Source: Heyndrickxia sporothermodurans
Lineage (GTDB): Bacteria > Bacillota > Bacilli > Bacillales > Bacillaceae_C
Strand: one strand, 5' to 3'
DNA: 39,069 nt
NCBI RefSeq assembly: GCF_016785185.1
Contig: NZ_JAEKDY010000023.1
Numbering within the stretch: the first letter of the stretch is position 1; every line of letters begins with the position of its first letter. The notes under the pieces are model-generated. The model saw only the letters and a program-made list of their open reading frames with translations, was not told where the DNA came from and did no database searches. This document shows positions 25,498 through 33,766 of the stretch, piece after piece. Position numbers and translations under genes: made by a program.

Positions 25498-26211
25498 ATG
25501 AAAGAGCGCCAAGATGCTTGGACAGAAGAAAATGATTTACAATTAGCAGAAACTGTTTTGCGACATGTACGTGAAGGAAGTACCCAGTTAAACGCATTTG
25601 AAGAAGTGGGAGACAAATTAAATCGAACATCTGCAGCATGTGGTTTTCGTTGGAATGCCGTTGTTCGACATGATTATGAACAAGCTTTGCAACTTGCAAA
25701 AAAACAACGTAAACAAAGACAGCGTTTACTTGGGAAAGATCAGGGTGGTAAGAAAAAACTACTCTATCAACCACCTACGCCATCCTTTGAGGAAGTGGAA
25801 GGTACACCTTTAGAAACTATTAATCAAGAATTTGCTGAAGAGATGGATGCTGTTAAAACACCAAGTGCAACGAATTCCGCGCCGATTAGTAACAACAATG
25901 GTGAATTAAATCTTCAAAAAGTAATTAGTTATTTACAGTACCTAAATAGCACCCAGTTCCAATCAACCATTTTAAAAAGTGAGAATGCAAGATTAAAACG
26001 CGAAAACTCAGAATTAAAGCAACAAAACGAAGAACTTCAAAAACGAATTCGTGATTTAGAAAAGAACTCTGTTACAATGCAAGAAGATTATGAAACGATG
26101 ATGAAAATCATGAACAGGGCGAGAAAGCTTGTCCTATTCGAAGAAGACGAACCTTCCACTTCAACATTTAAAATGGACAGAAACGGAAACTTGGAGAAAC
26201 TGGCGGAATGA
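25498..26211 (+). CDS. rsfA: Prespore transcription regulator RsfA
   Basis: RsfA is a DNA-binding regulator of the sigma-F regulon in the forespore. The protein has 237 residues from ATG 25498, preceded by GGGAGTTGAGAAGT. The N-terminal domain is Myb/SANT-like (RQDAWTEENDLQLAETVLRH, ACGFRWNAVVRHDYEQALQL), followed by a basic linker and a C-terminal coiled coil (ENARLKRENSELKQQNEEL, residues ~160-195). B. subtilis RsfA starts similarly. It is divergent from ywfO and ends shortly before tandem array B. Confidence 0.92.
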   Translation: MKERQDAWTEENDLQLAETVLRHVREGSTQLNAFEEVGDKLNRTSAACGFRWNAVVRHDYEQALQLAKKQRKQRQRLLGKDQGGKKKLLYQPPTPSFEEVEGTPLETINQEFAEEMDAVKTPSATNSAPISNNNGELNLQKVISYLQYLNSTQFQSTILKSENARLKRENSELKQQNEELQKRIRDLEKNSVTMQEDYETMMKIMNRARKLVLFEEDEPSTSTFKMDRNGNLEKLAE

Positions 26212-26227
26212 AATAGAAAAACAAACA

Positions 26228-26597
26228 AGATCCGGAAGCAGTACCCGTTTTTTAACAGATTTTTTGGGATTCGGGTAGATGAACCCATGTGGGCTGCTGT
26301 GAACTTCCCGTATCTTTTGGAATCGGGTACTTCATGCAAAGCTGGCTGATGCGATCTTCCCGTATCCCTGGGATTCGGGTACTTCATGTAATGCTAGCTG
26401 CCGCGATCTTCCCGCATCACCGGGATTCGGGTACTTCATGCAATGCTAGCTGCCGCGATCTTCCCGCATCACCGGGATTCGGGTACTTCATGCAATGCTA
26501 GCTGCCGCGATCTTCCCGCATCACCGGGATTAGAGTACTTCATACAATGTGGGCTGTCGGGATCTTCCCGCATCCATTAGATTCGGGTAGATAAACC
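26228..26597. repeat. Tandem array B, 52-bp unit, about 6 to 7 copies
   Basis: Between rsfA and bmrD lies a tandem array with unit starts, at GATTCGGGTA, of 26268, 26320, 26372, 26424, 26476, 26528 and 26580, all exactly 52 bp apart. Central copies (26424-26527) are almost identical; the outer ones have diverged. Each unit holds a CTTCATGCAATGCTAGCTGC segment and the hairpin TCCCGCATCACCGGGA. The period is not divisible by three, and ORFs crossing it are spurious. A weak part-copy starts near 26228 (TCCGGAAGCAGTACCCG). This array has the same period as array A at 22880-23375. Confidence 0.9.
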
Positions 26598-26624
26598 ACT
26601 GAAAGCAATAGCCATGACAAATAG

Positions 26625-26665
26625 AAAAGCACAACTTTTCCTTATGAGAAGTTGTGCTTTTTATA
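26625..26665. terminator. Intrinsic terminator between array B and bmrD
   Basis: AAAGCACAACTT / AAGTTGTGCTTT form a 12-bp stem with an 11-base loop, with TTTTTATA on the plus strand. It also serves as the end of the bmrCD transcript through the A-run upstream, which gives UUUU on the minus strand. Confidence 0.85.
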
Positions 26666-26674
26666 TATTATCGG

Positions 26675-28684
26675 TTAACCAACCTTTTTCATTTGTTGAA
26701 GTTGATACATTTGAAAGTATTTTCCTTTTAACTCCATTAATTCGTCATGATTGCCTTTTTCCACTATTTCTCCTTTATCTAAAACAAGAATTTGGTCTGC
26801 ATTGCGGATTGTAGATAAACGATGGGCAATAATGAAGGTCGTTCTGCCTTTTTTCAACACTTCCATTGCCTTTTGAATAATCGCCTCTGTTTCCGTGTCA
26901 ATATTGGAGGTTGCTTCATCCAAAATGAGGATTGCGGGATTAAAGGCGAGTGCCCGTGCAAAAGAGATTAACTGTCTTTGCCCGGATGAAAGGGTGCTTC
27001 CCTTTTCCACAACGGGTTCATCGATTCCATTTTCCAAGTTTTTCAACACTTTATCTGCCCCAACGTCCTTCAATGCCTTTTCTACTACTTCACGTGATAT
27101 GTGTGGATCATCTAGACTGACATTCGAAGCAATAGTTCCGGTAAATAAATATGGGTCCTGTAGAACGATGGCCATATGCTCTCTTAAACTTTGAGTAGAC
27201 ATATCTTTTATATTGACACCATCAATCCTTATTTCCCCTCTTGTACAATCGTAAAATCGGAATAATAGGTTCATAATCGAGCTTTTACCTGAGCCAGTAT
27301 GCCCAACTAATGCAACGGTTTCGCCGCATTTCGCATCGAAGGTAATATCTTTTAATACATCATTATTTTCTTTGTAGCCAAAGTGAACATGATCAAAAGT
27401 CACATTCCCTTGATAGCGTGGAATTCTTTGATCATTTACTGCTGTACCCTTTTCATCAAGCAATTCGAAAACCCGTTCACCGGCGACCAATGCTTGCTCC
27501 AATTTGGCCAATTGATTCACAACTCCTGTAACTGGTTGGAACAAGCGATTAATATAATCAACGAAAGCATATAGAACACCAAGTGTAACAAATGAACCAA
27601 CCCCAATGGAACCTCCTCCGAAGTACCAAATGAACGCGACAAATGTAATATTTCTCAACACGCCAACTAGATTATGTGAAGTTAGAGCATCTAGACTTAG
27701 CATCTTATTTTGATACTGAAAATGGGTTTGATTAAGCACCTCAAATTCTTCTTTCATTTTCTCCTCACGGCGGAATGCTTGGATAATATTCATCCCTTGA
27801 ATAGATTCATTGATCGTTGCATTAATTTCGCTTACTTTCGAACGAATAACATGATTATATTTCGATGCATATTTGCGATAGATAATGATCCAAAGATAAA
27901 GTAACGGCAAAAGCAATAAACAAATCGCTGCTAATTTTACATTTAAAATAAATAATGCGATGTAAATTCCGGTAATATATATCGTACTCGTAAAAAACGT
28001 CGCTAAAACCGTTACATAAAGCTCTCGAATCGCCTCGGTATCATTTGTAATACGCGAAACAACTTTTCCGGCGGGTAAATTATCAAAATAGCGAATCGGT
28101 AAACGTTGAATATGCCCAAAAATATCCGTTCGCATTTTTTGAATAATTCGGTTCGCTGCCTTTTGCAAATAATAATGCTGGCCATACTGGAATAACGAAG
28201 CACTTAGTAATAAACCGAAATAGAAAAGAATGAGTCGAACGATTCTTGGTATCTCAGGATTGTAAAACTTTAATAGCTGAGGAGCTGATATTTTCTGTAC
28301 ACTTATTTTTTGTATATCGTCACCCTTTTTAATCGTGACTACTCCATTTCGATATGTTCGTTCCCCATCAAATTGAATGGCATCATCGGTAAAATAAAAA
28401 CCTTTCCCAACTTGTAGGATTCGAACCTCTTTCCCTTTTGTTTCGCCTTTTTTAAAATATTTTTCCCGTTTATAATACTTTCCATCATATAGAACAGCAT
28501 CTTTCCCCTTTCCCGTTTCAAACCAAGGGGACTCGATTCCTAAAACATGTGAGTCAATCATTTTTTTTGCGATAAATGGGCCTGTAAGTTCCGCACCTAC
28601 AGAAAAAGTAAGCATGAGGAGAGCGATGATAATGAATTTTTTATACGTCATCGCATATTGTACTAATCTTTTTCCAACTTTCAT
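26675..28684 (-). CDS. bmrD: Heterodimeric multidrug ABC exporter subunit BmrD (YheH)
   Basis: A 669-residue half-transporter of the BmrC/BmrD exporter, in the membrane. Residues ~20-120 carry the long extracellular insertion between helices 1 and 2 that is typical of BmrD (FETGKGKDAVLYDGKYYKRE). The ATPase has Walker A GHTGSGKSSIMNLL, signature LSSGQRQLISFARAL (SSGQ in place of SGGQ), and Walker B ILILDEATSNIDTE with the catalytic Glu. It therefore provides the active ATP site, while BmrC has a degenerate one. The start overlaps the end of bmrC by four bases (ATGA). Confidence 0.95.
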   Translation of the reverse strand: MKVGKRLVQYAMTYKKFIIIALLMLTFSVGAELTGPFIAKKMIDSHVLGIESPWFETGKGKDAVLYDGKYYKREKYFKKGETKGKEVRILQVGKGFYFTDDAIQFDGERTYRNGVVTIKKGDDIQKISVQKISAPQLLKFYNPEIPRIVRLILFYFGLLLSASLFQYGQHYYLQKAANRIIQKMRTDIFGHIQRLPIRYFDNLPAGKVVSRITNDTEAIRELYVTVLATFFTSTIYITGIYIALFILNVKLAAICLLLLPLLYLWIIIYRKYASKYNHVIRSKVSEINATINESIQGMNIIQAFRREEKMKEEFEVLNQTHFQYQNKMLSLDALTSHNLVGVLRNITFVAFIWYFGGGSIGVGSFVTLGVLYAFVDYINRLFQPVTGVVNQLAKLEQALVAGERVFELLDEKGTAVNDQRIPRYQGNVTFDHVHFGYKENNDVLKDITFDAKCGETVALVGHTGSGKSSIMNLLFRFYDCTRGEIRIDGVNIKDMSTQSLREHMAIVLQDPYLFTGTIASNVSLDDPHISREVVEKALKDVGADKVLKNLENGIDEPVVEKGSTLSSGQRQLISFARALAFNPAILILDEATSNIDTETEAIIQKAMEVLKKGRTTFIIAHRLSTIRNADQILVLDKGEIVEKGNHDELMELKGKYFQMYQLQQMKKVG

Positions 28685-30438
28685 AAAACCATCTCCTTGC
28701 TTTCCGAAGACTCCAACTGTTGGCGATCGTATTGTTCAAGATACCAACCTTCTTCTTTGACTAATTTATTATGTGTTCCCTCTTGAATGATTTCTCCATC
28801 ATCTAAAACGAGAATCCAGTCTGCATGTTCTACTGCTGAAAGACGATGAGTGGTAATAATCGTTGTTTTCCCACTTCGTTCCTTTTGAATATTTTCAATA
28901 ATATTTGTTTCCGTTTTTGCATCAACAGCCGATAAGGAATCATCCAAAATTAAGATCTCCGGATTTTTAATTAGTGCCCGCGCAATCGAAATTCGTTGCT
29001 TTTGTCCTCCAGAAAGGGCAACACCTTTTTCACCTACTAACGTTTCTAACCCTTCCGGCAAAAGCTCTAAATCTTTACGAAAATAAGCTAAGTCAATGGC
29101 TTCTTGAATTTCCTTGTCACTGGCTTCTGGATGACCAAATAATATATTCTCTTTAATTGTCCGAGAAAAAAGAACGTGATCTTGCGGGACATAGCCGATC
29201 CAATCGCGTACTTGCTCCTTCGTTTGTCGGCTAATGTCAACTCCGGAAAAAGCAAAGTTGCCATTCCCTTCTTTGTATTCTCTAAGAAGCTGCTTAATAA
29301 GAGTTGTTTTTCCACTTCCTGTTTTCCCGACAATCCCAAGGGTATTTCCCCGACTCAAATCTAAGTGAATATTTTTTAAATTTTTCACTGAAGAGGTTGG
29401 ATATTGAAACTCATAGCTGTTAAATTCAATTGTATTCGGTTGATCCACACTAATTGGATTTTCAGGGTTTGTAACATCTTCTTTAGCACTTAATGTTTCC
29501 TCCACCCGATCCAAAGAAGCACTACCCCTTTGCATTAAGTTCATCAATTCACCGATTGCAAACATTGGCCAAATGAGCATTCCTAAATAGACATTAAAGG
29601 ACACTAGGTCCCCAAGTGTAATTGCCTGATGAAACACTAGATAAGCCCCATAACCTAAACCAATTAAATAACTCATTCCAGTTAATACTTTAATCGTTGG
29701 ATCAAATAAAGAATCTATTTTTGCTACTTTCATATTTTTTGAATAAACATCTTCTGTCATTTGGTGGAATCGGTTTTCATCAGCCCGTTCTTGAACGTAA
29801 GCACGAATCACTCTTACACCGGCGACTGATTCTAATACTTTATCATTTAAATCACCGAACGAATCTTGCGCTTCGATAAAGCGTTCATGAATTTTCTTTC
29901 CATAAATGGTCATTAACACAGCCATTATTGGTAGCGGCAAAATGGCCGCTAGTGTGAGCTTCCAGCTAATTAGTACACTCATCGTAAATAAGATCGTGAG
30001 CATAAAGACAGTAGAATCGATTAATGTTAAAATGCCGAATCCCGCCGTGATCGAAACAGCCTTCAAATCGTTCGTTGCACGAGCCATTAAATCACCAGTT
30101 CGATTTCTTTCATAAAACGCAGGAGTCATCCTAAAAAAATGGCCCATTAAACGTGAACGCAATTTTCTTTCTACCAGGTATGCCCCGCCAAACAACTGAT
30201 ACATCCATACATAAGTAATACCGTAAGACACGACCGTAATCAGGAATAAATATAATAAATAACGAAGGATCCCGCTCCAAGTTAAATTTCCTAGATGGAT
30301 ATTATCAATCGCCATCCCAACTAGCTTCGGTGGGATCACATCTAATATTCCAACAATAATTAATAAAAGTATTGCAATTACATACCGCTTCCACTGTTCT
30401 TTGAAGAACCAGCGAAGCTTCCATAAAACGCGAAACAT
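28681..30438 (-). CDS. bmrC: Heterodimeric multidrug ABC exporter subunit BmrC (YheI)
   Basis: A 585-residue ABC half-transporter paired with BmrD; it exports drugs and dyes. Six membrane helices fill residues ~15-310, followed by the ATPase domain with Walker A IVGKTGSGKTTLIKQLL, signature ALSGGQKQRISIARAL, and Walker B ILILDDSLSAVDAKTE, in which the catalytic Glu is Asp, the usual degenerate site of this family. I chose ATG 30438 (MFRVLWKLRWFFKEQW), since BmrC of B. subtilis starts MFSVLKKLGWFFK and GGGGTG lies about nine bases upstream. The leader region upstream looks like an attenuator. Confidence 0.95.
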   Translation of the reverse strand: MFRVLWKLRWFFKEQWKRYVIAILLLIIVGILDVIPPKLVGMAIDNIHLGNLTWSGILRYLLYLFLITVVSYGITYVWMYQLFGGAYLVERKLRSRLMGHFFRMTPAFYERNRTGDLMARATNDLKAVSITAGFGILTLIDSTVFMLTILFTMSVLISWKLTLAAILPLPIMAVLMTIYGKKIHERFIEAQDSFGDLNDKVLESVAGVRVIRAYVQERADENRFHQMTEDVYSKNMKVAKIDSLFDPTIKVLTGMSYLIGLGYGAYLVFHQAITLGDLVSFNVYLGMLIWPMFAIGELMNLMQRGSASLDRVEETLSAKEDVTNPENPISVDQPNTIEFNSYEFQYPTSSVKNLKNIHLDLSRGNTLGIVGKTGSGKTTLIKQLLREYKEGNGNFAFSGVDISRQTKEQVRDWIGYVPQDHVLFSRTIKENILFGHPEASDKEIQEAIDLAYFRKDLELLPEGLETLVGEKGVALSGGQKQRISIARALIKNPEILILDDSLSAVDAKTETNIIENIQKERSGKTTIITTHRLSAVEHADWILVLDDGEIIQEGTHNKLVKEEGWYLEQYDRQQLESSESKEMVL

Positions 30439-30465
30439 CTCCATCACCACCCCATTTGTTCGAAT

Positions 30466-30497
30466 TAAAAATGGGCAGCTGCACTAAGCAGCTGCCC
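30466..30497 (-). terminator. Terminator 2 in the bmrCD leader
   Basis: A perfect 10-bp stem GGGCAGCTGC / GCAGCTGCCC with the loop TTAGT is followed by ATTTTTAA on the minus strand, 28 bases before the bmrC start. The loop contains the stop codon of the second leader peptide, so translation would disrupt this terminator. Confidence 0.85.
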
Positions 30498-30549
30498 ACC
30501 ATATACTACAGCACATAAAAAGCGCTGTAGAAAGACAACAAAAAAGCAC
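30484..30549 (-). CDS. Possible second leader peptide of bmrCD (21 residues)
   Basis: This short ORF begins at GTG 30549 (MLFCCLSTALFMCCSIWWAAA) and ends in the loop of terminator 2. AGGAGG lies about 12 bases upstream, slightly far. A ribosome on it would cover the stem at 30506-30530 and open terminator 2. Leader peptides that end inside an attenuator hairpin are typical of ribosome-mediated attenuation; B. subtilis bmrCD has such a leader (bmrB). No coding bias can be tested on so short an ORF, so this is inference. Confidence 0.4.
   Translation of the reverse strand: MLFCCLSTALFMCCSIWWAAA
30506..30530 (-). promoter_or_regulatory. Second leader hairpin (possible anti-terminator or pause)
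   Basis: CTACAGCGC and GTGCTGTAG pair on the minus strand, one mismatch, across a 7-base loop. The stem lies between terminators 1 and 2 and overlaps the second leader ORF, so it could act as a pause or competitor hairpin. Confidence 0.45.
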
Positions 30550-30574
30550 AGAAAACGATACGCCTCCTGTGCTT
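30540..30574 (-). terminator. Terminator 1 in the bmrCD leader
   Basis: AAGCACAG / CTGTGCTT pair across a 15-base loop on the minus strand and are followed by TTTTTT. It lies about 30 bases after the first leader peptide stop. The loop contains the AGGAGG that could serve the second leader ORF. Confidence 0.75.
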
Positions 30575-30603
30575 ATTACTATCCAAAATAATAAACGTCC
30601 CGT

Positions 30604-30687
30604 TCAATAAATCCTATGCATCGGGCAGGTTGCGTCATGTATAAAATTAGTTAATTCTTTGTTGAGTAAATCCATATATATCATCAT
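30604..30687 (-). CDS. Possible bmrCD leader peptide (27 residues)
   Basis: Reads MMIYMDLLNKELTNFIHDA then TCPMHRIY, starting at ATG 30687, with GGGAGGAATT upstream. GTG 30690 in frame could also be used. It lies at the 5' end of the bmrCD transcript, right after a strong promoter, as expected for a ribosome-mediated attenuator. In B. subtilis bmrB plays this part with a longer peptide. Translation stalling by ribosome-targeting drugs would be the trigger; that is inference from the family. Confidence 0.6.
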   Translation of the reverse strand: MMIYMDLLNKELTNFIHDATCPMHRIY

Positions 30688-30732
30688 CACAATTCCTCCC
30701 TTGCTTTCGAATTTATTTGGTAATACTTTGTT

Positions 30733-30761
30733 AGATTACCATCATTTAAATTGTGTGTCAA
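30733..30761 (-). promoter_or_regulatory. Sigma-A promoter of the bmrCD leader transcript
   Basis: On the minus strand TTGACA (30756-30761) and TAATCT (30733-30738) are separated by exactly 17 bases. The transcript would start near 30726, about 40 bases before the first leader ATG. The -35 box is perfect, so the leader is probably strongly transcribed. Confidence 0.75.
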
Positions 30762-30781
30762 TTGCTAATTTTTATAATAAA

Positions 30782-31615
30782 TTAAACAAATTTTTCATTT
30801 CTTTCGACAATCCGCTTGTAGTAATCCTCATACCACACAAGCTCTTCTCCTTTTAAAGGTTCAGCAAATATTTCACCACTCATATTTTTAAGTGTGTTAA
30901 GAAAACGGAGCATAACATCTTGTACCGTCATTTGCGTTTTTAATAGTTCTGATAGTGATGCCATTACTTCTGGTTGAATCGTAGGGTAGACCCATTTCGT
31001 TTCTATCCCTTTTCTAGCTTTTTCATAAAACTGCTGAACTAGTTTTGCGCGTTCTTGTCCATTTCCCGAAACACAAAGATAGATTTGAACAGCTACTCCT
31101 TTTCGAATACGGCGTTGAGAAATACCAGCAAATTTTTTCCCATTTATGCTTAAATCATAGCTGCCTGGACAATAGGAACCGACAATTTCTCTCGCTTCAA
31201 TGCTTGCATCATAGTCTGAAAACATATGCTTGATTAATGCCCACATTGCCTCATAGCCTTTATTAATATCGATTCCCTTTTCAGTATCAGGAATAATGAG
31301 GGATAGATTAAGCACTCCTTCATCCAAAACAACTGCTAATCCTCCAGAATTGCGTACAATATAGCGGTAGCCTTGTTCCTCTACATAGGCTAATCCATCC
31401 TCTAAAAAAGGAAGTCTCGTATCTTGAATTCCTAAAACGATTGTTTGATGATGGACCCACGCCCTCGCTGTTGGAGCTGAATATCCAGAACCAACGGAAG
31501 TACAGAGAGTATCATCCATTGCAAATGACTGCAAAGCCTCAAACTGGGGACCTAAGCTGGATTGATCAATAATCCGCCATCTATCTTGTTTTAATAATGT
31601 TAATGCCTGCTCCAT
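30782..31615 (-). CDS. lipL: Octanoyl-[GcvH]:protein N-octanoyltransferase
   Basis: LipL moves an octanoyl group from GcvH to E2 subunits by amidotransfer in the Bacillus lipoate pathway. The 277-residue protein has the LipL/LplA-like fold, with RNSGGLAVVLDEGVLNLSLI and the catalytic Cys in GSYCPGSYDLSINGKKFAG near residue 149. It starts at ATG 31615 behind GAAGGAGAAGGAGA. The gene ends just upstream of the bmrCD promoter on the same strand, and lies 46 bases after pta. Confidence 0.93.
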   Translation of the reverse strand: MEQALTLLKQDRWRIIDQSSLGPQFEALQSFAMDDTLCTSVGSGYSAPTARAWVHHQTIVLGIQDTRLPFLEDGLAYVEEQGYRYIVRNSGGLAVVLDEGVLNLSLIIPDTEKGIDINKGYEAMWALIKHMFSDYDASIEAREIVGSYCPGSYDLSINGKKFAGISQRRIRKGVAVQIYLCVSGNGQERAKLVQQFYEKARKGIETKWVYPTIQPEVMASLSELLKTQMTVQDVMLRFLNTLKNMSGEIFAEPLKGEELVWYEDYYKRIVERNEKFV

Positions 31616-31661
31616 TCTCCTTCTCCTTCTCCTTCATGCAATGCTTTAATCTACCTTCATT

Positions 31662-32633
31662 TTACAATACTTGGGCAGCAGTAATAAGGGCAAGCTTATA
31701 AACATCCTCTGCATTGCACCCTCTTGAAAGGTCATTAACCGGAGCATTTAATCCTTGTAATATTGGACCGACTGCTTCAAATCCACCTAAACGTTGAGCA
31801 ATTTTGTAACCAATATTACCCGCTTCAAGACTTGGAAAGATGAAAACATTCGCATCTCCTTTAATAACCGAATCTGGAGCTTTTTTCTGTGCTACTGATG
31901 GAACAAAGGCTGCATCAAATTGAAATTCTCCGTCCAGCACAAGGTTTGGTTCACGTTCTTTCGCAATCTGTACCGCTTCCGTTACTTTTTCTGTTTCTGG
32001 TGATTTAGCTGATCCTTTCGTAGAGAAGCTTAGCATCGCTACTTTTGGTTCAATATTAAACATTTTTGCCGTTTTTGCACTTTCAATAGCAATTTCAGCT
32101 AAATCTTGATTGTCAGGTGCTATATTAATCGCACAATCAGCAAAAACGTATTTTTCATCATCCCGAACCATAATGAAAACACCAGAAGTTTTTTGAACGC
32201 CTTCCTTTGTCTTAATAATTTGTAAGGCAGGTCGCACCGTATCTGCAGTTGAATGTGCGGCACCACTCACTAATCCATCTGCTTTTTTCATATAGACAAG
32301 CATCGTTCCAAAGTAATTTTCATCTAATAATATTTTACGTGCGTCTTCCTCTGTCGCCTTCCCTTTTCTTCGTTCAACAAAGGAACGGACCATTTCATCC
32401 ATTTCTGAATATGTATTTGGATTGAGAATTTCCACTCCATCTAGGGAAATATTTCGCTTATCCGCTTCTGCATTTATTTCATTTTCATCCCCTAGCAAAA
32501 TGGGGTTGATGATTTTTTCATTTGCCAATCGGCCGGCGGCAGTTAGAATTCTTTCATCCATACCTTCAGGGAAAACGATAGACAAACCCTTTCCTTGTAA
32601 TTTTCCTTTTAAGTCCGTGAACAAATCACTCAT
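31662..32633 (-). CDS. pta: Phosphate acetyltransferase
   Basis: Pta converts acetyl-CoA and phosphate to acetyl phosphate for overflow metabolism. The 323-residue protein has the Bacillus length and motifs SIVFPEGMDERILTAAGRL, ADGLVSGAAHSTADTVRPAL, MLSFSTKGSAKSPE and ANVFIFPSLEAGNIGYKIAQ. It starts at ATG 32633 behind AGGAGGAGTTATC. In B. subtilis it is activated by CcpA through a cre site; I saw no clear cre site upstream here. Confidence 0.97.
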   Translation of the reverse strand: MSDLFTDLKGKLQGKGLSIVFPEGMDERILTAAGRLANEKIINPILLGDENEINAEADKRNISLDGVEILNPNTYSEMDEMVRSFVERRKGKATEEDARKILLDENYFGTMLVYMKKADGLVSGAAHSTADTVRPALQIIKTKEGVQKTSGVFIMVRDDEKYVFADCAINIAPDNQDLAEIAIESAKTAKMFNIEPKVAMLSFSTKGSAKSPETEKVTEAVQIAKEREPNLVLDGEFQFDAAFVPSVAQKKAPDSVIKGDANVFIFPSLEAGNIGYKIAQRLGGFEAVGPILQGLNAPVNDLSRGCNAEDVYKLALITAAQVL

Positions 32634-32721
32634 GATAACTCCTCCTATACATTTTTTATTAGCATAACCAAATGTATCATATTTTTTGAAAGCAAAAAAA
32701 TTCCTTGTCTCACTTCACAAA

Positions 32722-32750
32722 ATAGTAAATCGTTCTTGACGGATTTTCAA
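32722..32750 (-). promoter_or_regulatory. Sigma-A-type promoter of pta
   Basis: On the minus strand TTGAAA (32745-32750) and TACTAT (32722-32727) are separated by 17 bases. The start site would be near 32715, leaving an 80-base leader before the pta ATG. Confidence 0.55.
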
Positions 32751-32786
32751 CAATTGAGGTTGAAAATAAGTGATTTGGAAAAACTA

Positions 32787-32795
32787 TGCTATAGT
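32787..32795 (+). promoter_or_regulatory. Extended -10 element of hemQ
   Basis: TGCTATAGT is a TGn-TATAGT extended -10 box; the -35 region at the expected distance is weak. It would start transcription near 32802, so the 5' leader of hemQ carries the collapsed repeat copy. Confidence 0.5.
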
Positions 32796-32813
32796 AATGG
32801 TGGAGATAAGAAA

Positions 32814-32850
32814 AGTGGAAGTGCCTTGCGGGGCGCTGAAGCTGAACATA
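32814..32850 (+). repeat. Collapsed copy of the 20921-21042 repeat in the hemQ leader
   Basis: GTGGAAGTGCCTTGCGGGG then GCGCTGAAGCTGAACATA matches the two ends of the dispersed repeat at 20921-21042 (GCGGAAGCGCCTT ... GGGGCTAGGCGCTGGAGCTGGACGTA in order) with the whole interior removed. It forms a small stem AGTGCC/GGCGCT in the hemQ 5' untranslated region. Confidence 0.6.
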
Positions 32851-32874
32851 TAAATTAAAATAGGAGTGATCTAG

Positions 32875-33630
32875 ATGAGTGAAGCAGCTCAAACTTTAGA
32901 TGGTTGGTATTCCTTACATGATTTAAGAGCGATGAACTGGACAGCTTGGAAAGAACTTTCTAGTGATGAAAGACAAGCAGCAATCCAAGAATTTCACCAA
33001 TTTCTTAATAAATTGAATGAAACTCAAGAGAAAAAAGAAGGAAGTCATGCATTATATACAATTGTTGGGCAAAAGGCAGATTTCATCCTATGGATGCTTC
33101 GTCCAACAATGGAAGAGCTAAACGACTTAGAAAATGAATTTAATAAACTTGCAATTGCAGAATATACAATCCCTACATATTCATATGTATCAGTTGTAGA
33201 GCTAAGTAATTATGTCGGTGGCGGGAATTCTGATGAAAACCCTTATGAAAATCCATATGTAAAGTCTAGACTGTATCCGATACTCCCTAAATCTAAATAT
33301 ATTTGCTTCTATCCAATGGACAAACGTAGAGAAGGAAATGATAATTGGTATATGTTATCTATGGATGAACGCCGAGAATTAATGAGAAGTCACGGAATGA
33401 TCGGACGCAAATATGCAGGAAAAGTAAAACAGATTATTACTGGATCAGTTGGTTTAGATGATTACGAATGGGGTGTCACTCTATTCTCAGATGACATGCT
33501 TCAATTTAAAAAGCTTGTCTATGAAATGCGCTTTGATGAAGTAAGTGCACGTTATGGTGAATTCGGCTCCTTCTTTGTCGGAAATCTTTTAGAAGATGAT
33601 AAAATTGCAAAGTTTCTACATGTAAATTAA
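32875..33630 (+). CDS. hemQ: Coproheme decarboxylase HemQ (YwfI)
   Basis: HemQ makes heme b from coproheme with hydrogen peroxide, the last step of the Gram-positive heme pathway. The 251-residue protein has the chlorite-dismutase-like fold. The radical Tyr lies in ICFYPMDKRR (near residue 146), and the proximal His in RELMRSHGMIGRKYAG (near 173). WYSLHDLRAMNW at the start and LTPEVRVV-type elements are replaced by family-like sequences. ATG 32875 follows AATAGGAGTGATCTAG. It is divergent from pta, as in B. subtilis ywfI-pta. Confidence 0.95.
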   Translation: MSEAAQTLDGWYSLHDLRAMNWTAWKELSSDERQAAIQEFHQFLNKLNETQEKKEGSHALYTIVGQKADFILWMLRPTMEELNDLENEFNKLAIAEYTIPTYSYVSVVELSNYVGGGNSDENPYENPYVKSRLYPILPKSKYICFYPMDKRREGNDNWYMLSMDERRELMRSHGMIGRKYAGKVKQIITGSVGLDDYEWGVTLFSDDMLQFKKLVYEMRFDEVSARYGEFGSFFVGNLLEDDKIAKFLHVN

Positions 33631-33640
33631 TTCAATTTAT

Positions 33641-33676
33641 GACCCTGTGGCGAAAAGCTATAGGGTCTTTTATTTT
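33641..33676 (+). terminator. Terminator of hemQ
   Basis: GACCCTGTGGC / GCTATAGGGTC form an 11-bp stem with some G-U pairs and a 6-base loop, followed by TTTTATTTT. Confidence 0.8.
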
Positions 33677-33766
33677 AAATATTAGAAAAGCCTACACATT
33701 CCCTGCATATCTTTCCTCCCTCTTACATACATATGAAATGTAAAAGCCTAATCTTTAATCATTCAT

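Noticed and set aside
26088..26501. ORFs of 70 and 99 codons over array B and the end of rsfA
   Set aside because: They are open-frame by-products of the tandem repeats and of the rsfA gene on the other strand.
22880..26597. CRISPR arrays
   Set aside because: The copies are contiguous with no unique spacers between constant repeats, and no cas gene is visible.
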